Source: Neocallimastix lanati (nom. inval.) (Eukaryota; Neocallimastigomycota; Neocallimastigomycetes; Neocallimastigales; Neocallimastigaceae). Taken from it: DNA of 64,000 nucleotides. Shown here in pieces: positions 1 through 13,103 of the stretch. The notes under the pieces are model-generated. The model saw only the letters and a program-made list of their open reading frames with translations, did not search any database and was not told where the DNA came from. The stretch spans positions 38,501 to 102,500 of the forward strand of contig JACVTC010000140.1 in assembly GCA_016946835.1 (NCBI GenBank), written 5' to 3'. The position numbers and the translations under genes are program-made. Positions within the stretch are counted from its first letter, which is position 1. Every line of letters begins with the position of its first letter.

Positions 1-966
1 ATTATACAATTCAAACAACATCTTAATTATACAATGATAATAATACTACTTTTATGTAACATAAATGTATTTATTATAATCCTAGTAAATTAATATTAAT
101 ATCGCAATCCTAATAATATAAAAAAAATAATTTAATAAGGATACCAAATATAAAAAGATAAATATTTATTTTATAATTAATAATAAAAATTATTATAATA
201 GTTTTACAAAATTATTATATTAATATATATTAGAGTGATAATATGTCTATATGTATATATCAACATTTTGATTTTAAAAATTTAATCATGTAAATAATTA
301 ACCCTAGTATAAAAAATCTAATAAATATAATTAAAAATATGTTAAAAAATTAAAATATTTAATTTTAATAAAAAGATTAATATATTTATTAAAAATTATA
401 ATGATTGGCTAAACATTTAAAATTTAAATAATTTTTTTGGTGGTTTATAATACTAATAATGGGTAATACTAATTATAATATTTGATTTTCTTTACATGAA
501 GTATATCAAATTATTTTGATAAAACTGTAAATAAAAAAAATGGTAATAGATAAATAAAATTTAAATAAAACATTTACAGTAGTAAATAATTTATATGTAT
601 ATATTTAATTTAAACATTTTGAAAATGAAGAATTTATATTTTAATATATATATTTTTTCAATTAAAAATATTTATTATAAGTATAGAAATGAAATTTTTG
701 TTATATATAGAAATTTTATTGTATATTTTATAATTTTTACAATTATAATAATAAAAAGATCTATAAATAATTAAATAATAATATTTAAATGGTTTAAAAT
801 ATAAAAGTAAAAGTTAAAAGAAAAAAAAAATAATAGAAAATAAAAAATAGAAAATAGAAGTAGCTTTAATATTAATAATTATAAAATTAAATATTAATTT
901 CGTATTATATTTTTTTATTTTATAACTATTATTATTTTAAAATATTTATGGATGAATTTGTAATAG
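1..966. other. AT-rich intergenic or 5' intronic DNA
   Basis: I see no recognisable gene in this stretch, which is almost entirely A and T. The missing first exon(s) of the downstream glutamyl-tRNA synthetase should lie here, because the first recognisable exon at 967 begins after an AG in mid-protein. I could not place an initiation codon with confidence. Confidence 0.6.
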
Positions 967-3900
967 GCTTCAGCTAGTTTTTTAGTAAAGAATCCAGCAT
1001 ACGGTAATTTTAAAATATATAATAAATTATATGAATTATATGTTATTGAATTCTGGTATTATTAATATTAATGTTTGTAAATATTATATTAAATTTAATA
1101 AATATATAAATAAATAATAGGTCCATTGGTCGTTTGCTTTACCAATAAAATAAATGTTTCTTTTTCAAAAGATCAAAAAGAACTTGTTACTTTAACTTCT
1201 GATGGGTAGATATTAATATGAATAATTAAAAAATTAAGCGTTTAATTAAAGTCTTAAATTTATTAAATTACCTATATAATAATATATATATATTTAAAAA
1301 AGTACAGAATTTACAGGTATCAATCATGTTACCCGTGTATTATGTCGTATTTCTAATATTGACTCTTACAATACTGATCCAGCTAAGGCTTCAGAAGTAT
1401 GTATAATATTTATGTTTTATAGTTTATTTTATATATTTTTTTTTAAAATATTAAAATTTCGAGACATTTTCTTTTGTATATCTATAAATTTTTATTGAAT
1501 GAAATTAATAACAATATTAATATAAAATTCTGAAAGATTGATTACTAGTTAGATATTGTTTAAGATAGTCTTCTTGGTAAGGATTTCAAATCTTTAATGA
1601 ACACTTTCGATAAGTTAGAAAATCATTTAGCTCTTCGTTCTTTCATTTCAGGTTATCATATTACTTTAGCTGATTTATTCATTTGGGGTGCTTTAAAGAG
1701 TCTGTATATTTATATAAATAACAATAATATTTTTTTTTTATTAAAATAATTTTAAATATTTTTTAAATTAGTAATTGATTATTCAATATTAATAATAAAA
1801 TTAAAGGCAATGCTATTTTTGGTAAAAACTTAAAGAATGGAGAAATTGGTGAAAACTTAACTCGTTGGTTTTACTTTGTTGGTTCATTAAATTGTGTTCA
1901 AGAAGCAATTAATGCTTTAAATAAGTATGTTGAATCTACTAAGGTTAAGAAAGATCAAGGTTCCTTTGATATTGGTCTTAAAGATGCTGAAATGGGAAAG
2001 GTTTGTACTAGTTTCCTACCAGAACCAAGTGGTTATCTTCATGTTGGCCATGCAAAGGCTGCTTTATTAAATCAATACTTCGCAAAGCGTTACAATGGTA
2101 AATTAATTGTTCGTTTCGATGATACTAATCCAAGTAAGGAAAAGGAAGAATTCGAAGAAAGTATCAAGGAAGACTTAAAATTAATTGGTATCGAAGGTGA
2201 TGTCTGTACTCACACTTCTGATCACTTTGATACTATCTACAACTACGCTATTCAAATTATTAAGGATGGTAAGGCTTACGTTGATGATACTGATCGTGAC
2301 ACTATGAGACAACAAAGAGGTGAGGGTATTCCATCTAAATGCAGAGATCTCCCTGTTGAAGAAAACTTAAGACGTTTCGAAGAAATGAAAAACGGTACCG
2401 AATTTGGTTTAAAATGCTGTTTACGTGCTAAGATTAGTGTTGACAACAAGAATAAAGCTCTTCGTGATCCGGTTATTTATCGTTGTAATCTTCTTCCACA
2501 TCACCAAAATGGTGACAAATGGAAGATATACCCAACTTACGATTTTGCTTGTCCAATTGTTGATAGTATTGAAGGTGTTACACATGCTTTACGTACTGTT
2601 GAATATCGTGACCGTAATCCACAATACGAATGGTTCTTAAAGAATCTTAACCTTAGATGGGTTCACATTTGGGATTGCAGTCGTATGAATTTTGTTTACA
2701 CTTTATTATCTAAACGTAAGCTCCAATGGTTCGTTGACCAAGGTCTTGTTACCGGATGGGATGACCCACGTTTCCCAACTATTAGAGGTATTCGTAGACG
2801 TGGTATGACTATTGAAGCCTTACGTACTTACATTTTAATGCAAGGTGCTTCTCAAAAGGATCTTATGCTTGAATGGGATAAATTATGGGCTATTAACAAG
2901 AAGGTTATTGATCCAGTTGCTCCAAGATATGCTGCTTTAGAAAAAGAAAAGCTTGTTGAAGTTAACATTTTAGATGATTTTGCTCCATCAACTAAAGATA
3001 TTCCAAGACACAAGAAGAACCCAGATGTTGGTATTAAAACTGTTAATTATTCCAACAAGATTTACTTAGAATTTGCTGATGTTGCTGAATTACAAGACAA
3101 TGAAGAATTCACTTTAATGTATTGGGGAAATGCTATTGTTAAGAAGATTAACTGGAATGCTGATCACACTGCTGTTGATTCTATGGATATTGTCTTACAT
3201 CTTGAAGGTGATTTCAAGAAAATTAAGAAGAAGGTTACTTGGTTATCAAGAATTGCTTCTAATGGTGAAAAGAGTGTCGTTGATGTTACATTATTAAATT
3301 ACGATTATCTTATCACTAAGCGTAAGTTAGAAGAAGATGATGAAGTTAAGGACTTCATTACTTCAGTTACTGAATTCAAGAAGTCTGCAGTTGGTGATAT
3401 TAGCATGGCTTCATTAAAGAAGGGTGATATCATTCAAATTGAACGTAAGGACTACTACATTGTAGATAAGGCTTATGATGGTACTTCCTTGGATATTATT
3501 TCAATTCCAGATGGTAAGGCCGGAAAGATGGCTTCCAAGGCTGATACAGGTTCTCAAAAAAACGAAAAAAAGGAAAAGAAAGACAAGAAGGAGAAGAAAG
3601 AAAAGAAGTCTTCCAAGAAAGAAAAAAAAAGAAAATGCTGCCCCAAAGAATGCTAATACTAATGATGTTAAAGGTATGTATGAAGTAAAACCAATCTATG
3701 GTGAAGTTCCAGAAATTGATACTGAAACTAAGATGTACAAGGTTAGATCCATCTATGGTGAAAATATTAAAGTTGATTTACCATTAACTGCTAATCAAAA
3801 GCAAAATGCTCCAGCTCAAAATGTTCCAGCTGAGGTTGCTGAAACTTCTGCTGAAGATAAGAAGAAGGCTAAAAAAGAAAAGAAAAAAAAGAAGGAAAAG

Positions 3901-4434
3901 AAAGCTAAGAAGGAGCCACCAAAGGCTAAGGGTGGAGATATTACTATTTCTCGCCTAGATATTTGTATTGGAAAAATCTTAGAAATTAAGCGTCATCCAA
4001 ATGCTGATACTTTATACGTTGAAAAGATTGATTTAGGTAATGGTGATGTTCGTGAAGTTGTTAGTGGTTTAGTTAATTACATTAAAGAAGAAGATATTAA
4101 TCAAAAAATTGTTGTCATTCTTAAGAACTTAAAGCCAATTGCTATGAGAGGTATCAAATCTTACGCTATGGTTTTATGCGCTAGTAGTGCTGACCACACT
4201 AAGGTTGAACTTATAGTTCCACCGGAAGGTAGTCAACCAGGTGACAAGGTTTACTTTGAAGGATACGAAGGTGAACCAGATGCCCAACTTAACCAAAAGA
4301 AGAAAGTCTTTGAAGCTTTACAAGTTGATTTTACTACTACTGATGATTTAGTTGCTACATGGAAGGGTATTCCATTTAGAACTGATAAGGGTGTTATTAA
4401 GTCTTCTACATTGGTCAAAGCTGTCATTAAATAA
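967..4434 (+). pseudogene. GUS1: Cytosolic glutamyl-tRNA synthetase with C-terminal EMAP II-type domain, damaged
   Basis: GluRS attaches glutamate to tRNA-Glu in the cytosol. Exons readable by eye are 967-1003, 1121-1205, 1303-1396, 1549-1699 and 1807 onward; introns start GT and end AG, and phases match. The early exons encode the GST-like N-terminal domain of eukaryotic GluRS. The large exon holds the class I catalytic core (PEPSGYLHVGH for HIGH, LLSKRKL for KMSKS, and the eukaryotic GluRS block YPTYDFACPIVDSIEGVTHA) and the anticodon-binding beta barrels. A Lys-rich linker then leads to an EMAP II-like domain. Damage: an in-frame TAA at 1561-1563, and a frame change in the A9 run at 3622-3630, after which the protein continues in another frame to 4434. 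The normally invariant Arg before the HIGH region is Ser (VCTSFLPEPSG). The first exon is not found. It may be a decaying paralogue, or a live gene with assembly errors plus odd substitutions. Confidence 0.72.
3658..4434 (+). other. EMAP II/Arc1p-type tRNA-binding domain, 3' portion of the GluRS locus
   Basis: This part is read in the frame that follows the A9 run at 3622-3630. It encodes an Ala/Lys-rich linker and then, from about 3930, an OB-fold tRNA-binding domain (start LDICIGKILEIKRHPNADTL, then REVVSGL) and the EMAP II C-terminal extension ending WKGIPFRTDKG and a TAA at 4432-4434. In other eukaryotes this module occurs in Arc1p, AIMP1 or as a tail of some MetRS or TyrRS, where it binds tRNA without sequence specificity. 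Codon use and Lys-rich linker are continuous with the GluRS part, so I infer one gene with a one-base length change. An independent second gene is less likely, since no start codon or promoter-like gap separates them. Confidence 0.7.
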
Positions 4435-5193
4435 GTTAGACTAAATTAAAATAATTTAATAAAGTGAATTAATATAATTTATATTATATATGGAAAATCC
4501 TAATATATATAAAGAGGAATTTTTTATTATAGAATATTACTAAATTTTTTCTAATTGTAAATATATATATTATTTATATATTTAAAAAAAGAATTAAAAC
4601 AAGCATTCAAAATAATAAAATAATAAAATAATAAAAAGTTAAAAAAATTATAATAAGAATTGTATAAATAAAAATTTTTTAAATTTTTAAGTTTATATTT
4701 TTGTTTTATTTTTTTTTATTTAATTTTTAATTTATATTTTTTATTTTTTTTTTTTTTCTTACTTATATAGTATTATTATGAAGAACAAGTAAAGATTTAT
4801 AATATGACAATTTTTTTTTTTTACTTAAGATGATTATAAAATATATTAATTATCTTCATAAAAATACAGTAAACATTTTTAAAATATAGAGGTTAAAAAT
4901 ATGAATGATGAAGCTTATTTATCATATATTAATATTTTACGGCATATAACATATTTTTTTTTTTTTTTTTTATTATACTCTATTTAAATAGAATATATAA
5001 TAAATCCAAACTTCTTTTATTATTATAAATTTATATTATAAATAATTATTAATATCAAACTTTTTGATATTATTTTTTTATTTTATTTTAAATAAAATAT
5101 AATCAAATATTTTAACCAATCATTGATTTAAAGATTTTAAGTTGAATAGAGTAAAAATTTAATTATTAAATTATTCTATATAATTTATTTATT

Positions 5194-5227
<34 letters not shown>

Positions 5228-5383
5228 AAGATATTATATTAATAATAGTTGAAAAGAATTTTTTCTAAAAATTAAAATTTCATTTAAGTGTTTTTTATTT
5301 TTTCATAGTATTTTTTTTATATATATATTACATTATCAATAAAACAAAAAATTGGATTTAAAATAAAATAGAAAAAAAAGGAA
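4435..5383. other. Intergenic AT-rich spacer
   Basis: No gene is visible between the GluRS locus and PRMT5. The stretch contains long homopolymers, including a T run near 4952-4970 and an A run of about 30 at 5196-5225. It should hold the terminator of the first gene and the promoter of the second, but I can recognise no specific site. Confidence 0.6.
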
Positions 5384-6002
5384 ATGAATGACCAAATTTG
5401 TATTGCACTGGAACACAATTATACTCCAGAAGATACCATATCTTTATATGATATTGTTAAAACAGCAAGAGAAAATGGACATGATGTTGCTGCAGTTAAT
5501 ATAGTTAATCCAAAATATAAAAGAGCATTAAAAAATATTAATGAAATAGTTCCATTTAAAAGAGAAGATATTGTTGTACAAACTACTGGTAAAATATTAA
5601 ATTGAATTTTATAGTAACCATTTTTAGCAACAACAAAAAAAAAAAAAAATTAATAATGACAATAATGATAAATAATATTGGCAATGATAATGAATAATAA
5701 TAAAAATAAATATTATTATAGCTATTCAATTTTAATACTAATACTAATAATAATATTAATTTTATTAATAAATTATCGATAAATAATAAACAAAAAATTT
5801 TTAATTATATTTTAAATTATTTATTATAGTTATCAATTAAGTATTTGTGTTATTAAATATTTATTTTATTTACATATAATGTTATGATATTATGTGTAAT
5901 ATAGGATGGGCAAAATATATTATTGGAAAAATTTCAGAATGGTTAGATTTTGATTCCACTGATAATACAGTCAGAGTCAATTCAGAATTGGTAAAGATTC
6001 AA

Positions 6003-6038
<36 letters not shown>

Positions 6039-8031
6039 AAAATATAAAAATATAAAAATATAAAAATATAAAAATATAAAATAAAATAAATTTCTTTTTA
6101 ATTTAAAAATTAATATAAAATATAAACATTCCATTAAAATTTTAATATCAATAAATCTATCAAAATTATAAATTTATGTTTATTCATTCAATATTCAAAA
6201 TATTGATATAGATTTTAAAACAAGAAACTTCATGGGCTGGCCATTTAGGCTTAACTTCATTGTTATTCCCAGTTTTACCAAAACAATTAATTAATTATGC
6301 ACGTTGTTTAAACAGTTGTATTTCAACCGTTCCATATGCCCAAGTATTTATAATTAATATTTATTAATAAATATTATAATTATAGATTAAAAACTATTTA
6401 TATAAATATCGAAATATAAATAAATTTTTATATACCAAATAATTTTTCTTTTAAAATTTTTAAAATATGATATTATACTATAAAATATATCAAAAAGATT
6501 ATTATAAGAATTCCTCTTGAAATTCCAGACATTTGGGATAGATGGAATACTCTAAGAAATTTATGTGGTCATAATTCTAGAATTAAAATTGGTATTTATT
6601 ATTTTATAATAATTATCATTTTATTATTTATTACTATTATTCGACAAATATAAATATGAAATAAGAATCAGAAAAAAGTGAGAAAAATTTTTATAATTAA
6701 TTATAATATTATTTAATAAAGCTTTGGAAATTCCTGGTGATCTTCCAGAAGGTGCAAGCTTAAAAAGATGGATTTCTGAACCAATTGCTTCTGTAATCAT
6801 TCCAAAAAAAATATTCTTAACTAATAAAAATGGCTACCCCGTATTAAGTAAAAGACATCAAGAACTTGTTAGAAAACTTTTCAAAGTATGAATAATTATG
6901 AATATTATATATATATATATATATAATAAATAATAATTCATGAAATAATAATAATAATAATAATAATTTATAATTAATAATAATAATTAATAATAATAAT
7001 AATGATAAAAAAATGGAATATAAAATTCAAATTAAATAATTTTAAATGTGTATATATTTTATATATAAATTATAACTACATACATACATATATACATACA
7101 TACATACATATATACATATATACATAATTATCACTATCTTTATTGAAAATAAAATAAAAAAAAAAAAAAAAAAAAAAAAAATAGCATACAAATCAATACA
7201 TTATATCCGATATATTTAATGAACCATTAGAAAAAAATGGTTTACCATCATATCAACAATATATTAGACATTTATTTAGAACTCAAGATCAATTAAGTGA
7301 TATTGAAAAGTTAGCTGTAGATTATGAAGATTACTTACAAACTCCATTACAAGTAATTAATATATATTATGTTTATTCACAAATTTTAAATTTATTAATA
7401 TGTTAAATTGAAAGACAAACCATAAATAATTAATTTATTATTATATATTAATAAATAAATAAAATAAAATAAAAAATCAAAGCCATTAATGAATAATTTA
7501 GAATCAATGACTTATGAAGTTTTTGAGCAAGATCCAGTAAAATATATTCAATATGAAGAAGTAAATATATAAATATATTAGTAATATTATAAAAATAAAT
7601 TTATATATTTATTTATATATTTATATATTTTTAAATTTTAAATAAAATTGTAATTAATAAAATAATAATTAATAATATTAATGAAAAATTTTTTAATGAA
7701 AAAAAATCTATAGGCCATTTATAGAGCATTACTCGATAGAATGGACTTTAAAAAAGATGAACCATTGTAAGTTAATTAAATAATAATAATTTTTTTTTTT
7801 TTTTTTTCCTTAAGTGAATGATTTTAATCTATAAAAGTATTATAAAATTATTTAATATTAATTAGATATAAATTAAATTAAAAAATAATTAAAATAGAGT
7901 TGTTATGGTTGTTGGTGCTGGACGTGGTCCAATTGTTGAACGTGCTTTAAAGGCTTCTGAAAGAGCTAATAGAAAAATAAAACTTTACGCTATTGAAAAG
8001 AATCCAAATGCTTTTATTACGTAACTATTTA

Positions 8032-8062
<31 letters not shown>

Positions 8063-8615
8063 TATTAAATAACATATTATATCTATTCTTATTATCAATC
8101 ATAACTACATATATAAATAAGTCTTAAACAAAAAAAAGAAGTTTGGGGAGATAAAGTTACTATTGTATTTACTGATATGAGATATTGGGAAGCACCAGAA
8201 AAGGTATTATATATAATTTATTAATTTATTTATACTATATAAATTATTAAATTGATGATATATTTTATATTAAATCAATAATATTAATATATATATATAT
8301 TTTACTTAAAAAGGCTGATATTCTTGTTAGTGAATTATTAGGTTCCTTTGGTGGTAATTACGATTTAATTTTAATTTTATATTCAAATTTATTATATATA
8401 AAATAAATTTTAAATTAATATAATTTGTCCTATTCAATAATTTTTAAAATAATTAAAATTTTTAAATATTTTTAATAGATAATGAACTTTCTCCAGAGTG
8501 TTTAGATGGAGCTCAAAAATTATTAAATCCAGGTAAATAAATTAATATAAATTAATAATATATGTTAGATATTAGTATATAAATTTTATTGACCTATAAT
8601 AAATTTTGATGATGT

Positions 8616-8669
<54 letters not shown>

Positions 8670-8985
8670 GATACAGGTATTTCTATTCCAAGTGATTATA
8701 CCTCATATATTACACCAATTTCATCAACAAAATTATACAATTCTGTTTCTTCATATAAGGATGTCATGCATTTTGAAACTTCTTATGTTGTTAAATTTAA
8801 TAAAGTTTTTGAAATTTCTGAACCAAAACCAATTTGGAGTTTCCATCATCCAAATTGGAATATAGATATTAATCCAGGTACGAAATATATATAATAAAAT
8901 AATAGATTATAAATTATTCTTTCAAATATATAAATTAGTTTAGTTTTTTAAATTAATATCAATAATTTGCTTAAATTTCTAAATA

Positions 8986-9047
<62 letters not shown>

Positions 9048-9225
9048 AATTATTAATGCAAACAGGAAGTGTTAACTTTAATTTACATAATGATCGTTAC
9101 AATTCTATTGAATTTGTTATTCCAGAAAATATGACTATAGTAATTATTTATTACTTATTATTTTATTATTAACAATTATTTATAATTATTATCGTTAATT
9201 AATTTATTACAATGACTAAAAATAA

Positions 9226-9268
<43 letters not shown>

Positions 9269-9856
9269 TATTATAATATAACAGCATGGAATTGGTGGCT
9301 ATTTTGAAGCTACATTATATAAAGATGTTATAATAAGTATGTTTCTTCTTTCATGTTTTCCCTTTATATTTAATTAATTTATTTAATGAATTATTAAATA
9401 TTAAATTTTATTATATTTGATATTTTAACATAATTAATATAATTGCATTAATTAGGTATTAACCCACCAACTCATTCAGAAGGTATGTTTAGTTGGTTCC
9501 CATTATTCTTCCCATTAAAGGTAATAAATTAAATTTATTTAATTTTTAATTTTTTTTAAAATTATATTTTTATTTATATATATTAAAATATTAAAAATTA
9601 TATATACTAATATATATATGTTTTTTTATAATTATCAATGATTTTATTTAAATTTTAGATACCAATGTATGCCAAGAAGGGATCAAAGATTGTTGCTCAT
9701 TTTTGGAGATTACATGATGCCAAAAAGGTTTGGTATGAATGGTGTGTTGTACCTGTAGTCTCTGACGATGAAAATAAAGAAACTTATCCACAAGATGTTG
9801 GTAGTGCTTCCTGTATTCATAATCCAGGAGGTAGATCACATTGGATTGGTTTATAA
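5384..9856 (+). CDS. skb1: Type II protein arginine methyltransferase PRMT5/Skb1
   Basis: PRMT5 makes symmetric dimethylarginine on spliceosomal Sm proteins, histones and other targets, using SAM. Exons placed by eye: 5384-5588, 5905-5990, 6212-6343, 6498-6591, 6722-6885, 7185-7352, 7483-7560, 7714-7766, 7898-8020, 8122-8203, 8314-8353, 8479-8532, 8671-8877, 9066-9139, 9285-9336, 9456-9520, 9659-9856. They sum to 1875 nt, an uninterrupted 624-aa frame, close to the family length. Order: TIM-barrel domain (about 1-260); a linker with the Phe diagnostic of PRMT5 in TYEVFEQD (F297); SAM-binding VVGAGRGP (332-338); the double-E loop [15 protein letters not shown] with E402 and E411; and the C-terminal beta barrel ending HWIGL. 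All introns are GT-AG. The ATG at 5384 is the only one opening this frame. Several introns carry (TAA)n, (TTA)n or poly(T) runs. I see no lesion. Confidence 0.95.
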
Positions 9857-9988
9857 ATTTGATGAGAATTATTTAAAAAAAAATTATTATTAGTTAAAAT
9901 AAAAATAAAAGTATTTATATTAAAAAAAAAAAATAATAATAATAAATGTTGCTTTAATCAAATATAATAATTTCTATTGGAATTTTTA

Positions 9989-10052
<64 letters not shown>

Positions 10053-10283
10053 AATTATTATTATAATTATTATATAAATATTTCATTAAAGTATTTTTCA
10101 CACTCTCAAAATAACCTTTTGAAGTGTTATGTAGAATTTCAAATAAGTATGGAAAAATATCTTTATTAAGATATCTATAAAAACTGGACAAAAAAAAAAT
10201 TGTTTCATAAATTAATATTGTAATGGAAATGAATAATTTTCCTATAAACTATAAAAATTTTTATCTATTAATATTTATAAATA
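9857..10283. other. 3' flank of PRMT5, simple repeats
   Basis: There is no gene. The stretch contains a poly(T) run followed by (TTA)n at about 10006-10056 and otherwise unremarkable AT-rich sequence. An open frame on the minus strand here is only a by-product of the trinucleotide repeat. Confidence 0.6.
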
Positions 10284-11034
10284 TGTTGCATTTCGGAACG
10301 TGACTTAAAAATAAAAATTTTATTAGTAATTTAATGCACCATATTATTATTTTTTTCAAATAATTGTAAATAAATAAATAAATTAATAAATAAAACTAGA
10401 AATAAATATAAATAGGTTAATTTTTTATTTTTTTAAATTTTAAACATCATATAATGTTCTCATAAACACTTTATTTATTAGTTGTTCCTTTAAAAAAAAA
10501 AAAAAAAAGAATTAAATAAATAACTAAATATAATTTATATATTTAAAATTAAATATTATTAAATATTATTTTTTTATTATTTTAACATAAAAAATATTAA
10601 AATATATCTTTAAAATTAAATATTATTAAATATTATTTTTTTACTACTTTAATTAAAAATAAATATTATTAAATATTTTAATATACTTTAAGCCACTCTT
10701 AAATAAATGTTTATTTTTTAAATTTTTTATTACATAAATTTGTATTTTGTTGTATTGTATTTCGGAAAACATGGCGTATTATAATGTGATAAATAAATAA
10801 ATGAATGAATAAATTATAAATGAATAAATAAATTTTTAAATAATAATAAAAATAATTAAGACAAACGTTTATTATGACTAAAAAAATTTTTTTTAGAAAA
10901 TTAAATAAAAATATATATATATATATATATATAATTACTACGTATATAAAATAATTATTATATTTTTTTTATTTTATTTTAAATATTATTAATTATTATT
11001 AATACATTAATACCTTGTTTATATTATCAACAGA

Positions 11035-12670
11035 AAATGCAGATTGAATAAAATAAAATATAATAAAATAAAATAAAAAGTAGAATATTAAATAAGAAAG
11101 TACAGATTGAATAAAATAAAATAAAATAAAATAAAATAAAATAAAATAAAATAAAATAAAATAAAATAAAATAAAATAAAATAAAATAAAATAAAATAAA
11201 ATAAAATAAAATAAAATAAAATAAAATAAAATAAAATAAAATAAAATAAAATAAAATAAAATAAAATAAAATAAAATAAAATAAAATAAAATAAAATAAA
11301 ATAAAATAAAATAAAATAAAATAAAATAAAATAAAATAAAATGAATAGTAGAAACATAAATATAAGTACAGATTGAATAAAATAAAATAAAATAAAATAA
11401 AATAAAATAAAATAAAATAAAATAAAATAAAATAAAATAAAATAAAATAAAATAAAATAAAATAAAATAAAATAAAATAAAATAAAATAAATAGTAGAAT
11501 ATTAAAAATAAAGTACAGATTGAATAAAATAAAATAAAATAAAATAAAATAAAATAAAATGAATAGTAGAAACATAAATATAAGTACAGATTGAATAAAA
11601 TAAAATAAAATAAAATATTATAAAATAAAATAAAATAAAATAAAATAAAATGAATAGTAGAAACATAAATATAACTACAGATTGAATAAAATAAAATAAA
11701 ATAAAATAAAATAAAATGAATAGTAGAAACATAAATATAAGTACAGATTGAATAAAATAAAATAAAATAAAATAAAATAAAATAAAATAAAATAAAATAA
11801 AATAAAATAAAATAAAATGAATAGTAGAAACATAAATATAAGTACAGATTGAATAAAATAAAATAAAATAAAATAAAATAAAATAAAATAAAATAAAATA
11901 AAATAAAATAAATAGTAGAAATATGAATATAAAGTACAGATTGAATAAAATAAAATAAAATAAAATAAAATAAAATAAATAAAATAAAATAAAATAAAAT
12001 AAAATAAATAAAATAAAATAAAATAAAATAAAATAAAATAAAATAAAATAAAATAAAATAAAATAAAATAAAATAAAATAAAATAAAATAAAATAAAATA
12101 AAATAAAATAAAATAAAATAAAATAAATAAAATAAAATAAAATAAAATAAAATAAAATGAATAGTAGAAACATAAATATAAGTACAGATTGAATAAAATA
12201 AAATAAAATAAAATAAAATAAAATAAAATAAAATAAAATAAAATAAAATAAAATAAAATAAAATAAAATAAAATAAAATAAAATAAAATAAAATAAAATA
12301 AAATAAAATAAAATAAAATGAATAGTAGAAACATAAATATAAGTACAGATTGAATAAAATAAAATAAAATAAAATAAAATAAAATAAAATAAAATAAAAT
12401 AAAATAAAATAAAATAAAATAAAATAAATAGTAGAATATTAAAAATAAAGTACAGATTGAATAAAATAAAATAAAATAAAATAAAATGAATAGTAGAAAC
12501 ATAAATATAAGTACAGATTGAATAAAATAAAATAAAATAAAATAAAATAAAATAAAATAAAAAAAAATATATATATATAATAAAATAAAATAAAATAAAA
12601 TAAAATAAAATAAAATAAAATAAAATAAAATAAAATAAAATAAAATAAAATAAAATAAAATAAATATATA
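11035..12670. repeat. Composite satellite: (AAAAT)n arrays separated by conserved spacers of about 36 bp
   Basis: Long arrays of the pentamer AAAAT alternate with a conserved spacer containing GAATAGTAGAAACATAAATA and then TAAGTACAGATTGAA. I count 13 spacer ends (TACAGATTGAA, once GCAGATTGAA) in the block, at irregular intervals of roughly 60-270 bp set by pentamer copy number. Two spacer subtypes exist: one with AGTAGAAACATAAATATAAG, one with AGTAGAATATTAAAAATAAAG. A few pentamers have slipped to AAAT. The minus strand of the array has no stop codons (a 15-nt reading cycle giving Phe-Ile-Leu-Phe-Tyr), so several long open frames appear there; they are artefacts. The same family recurs at 50.2-50.85 kb. 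Confidence 0.93.
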
Positions 12671-13100
12671 ATAAAATAAAATATAATAATTATTTTATAT
12701 ATATAGGAATCTTATATATTTTAATTTTTTTCATTTATTTTTCTAAAAAAAAAAAAAATTAGTTATAATAACGTTTGTCTTTTAATTATTATATTTTATT
12801 ATAGTAAATAAAAAAATTTAAATGAAAAGTAAATAATTTTAATTATTTATAATTCATATTTTCATAAACGATATATATATATATATTAATTTAAATGATA
12901 TAAGAATTAAAAATTAAAACAATAAGAGTTGAATAATTGATCCTATTAAAATAATTAATTATTTGCATAGTAATATTTATAATGTTTGATCAATATGAAT
13001 CAATTATTATTAAAATATAATAATAACAATTATAATTTTAATAAAATAATAAAAATCTTTTATTGAATTTAATATTTTTAATACCATAATTAATTTTGAA
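12671..13100. other. AT-rich spacer
   Basis: No gene or defined repeat is seen between the pentamer satellite and the 38-bp tandem repeat. Confidence 0.5.
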
Positions 13101-13103
13101 AAG

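Noticed and set aside
1549-1699. Reassigned stop codon as the explanation for the in-frame TAA in GluRS
   Set aside because: PRMT5, ABCF, GH43, the ankyrin protein and the lectin all lack internal TAA and end with TAA, so the standard code holds.
11027-12502. Four very long minus-strand open frames encoding repeated Phe-Ile-Leu-Phe-Tyr, and a similar one at 50200-50745
   Set aside because: They are by-products of the AAAAT pentamer, whose minus strand has no stop codon in any frame; the spacers break them and no start, signal or family is present.
11035-12670. CRISPR-like look: regular short conserved segments separated by other sequence
   Set aside because: The conserved segments are separated by simple pentamer arrays, not unique spacers, spacing is irregular, no cas genes exist, and the genome is eukaryotic.
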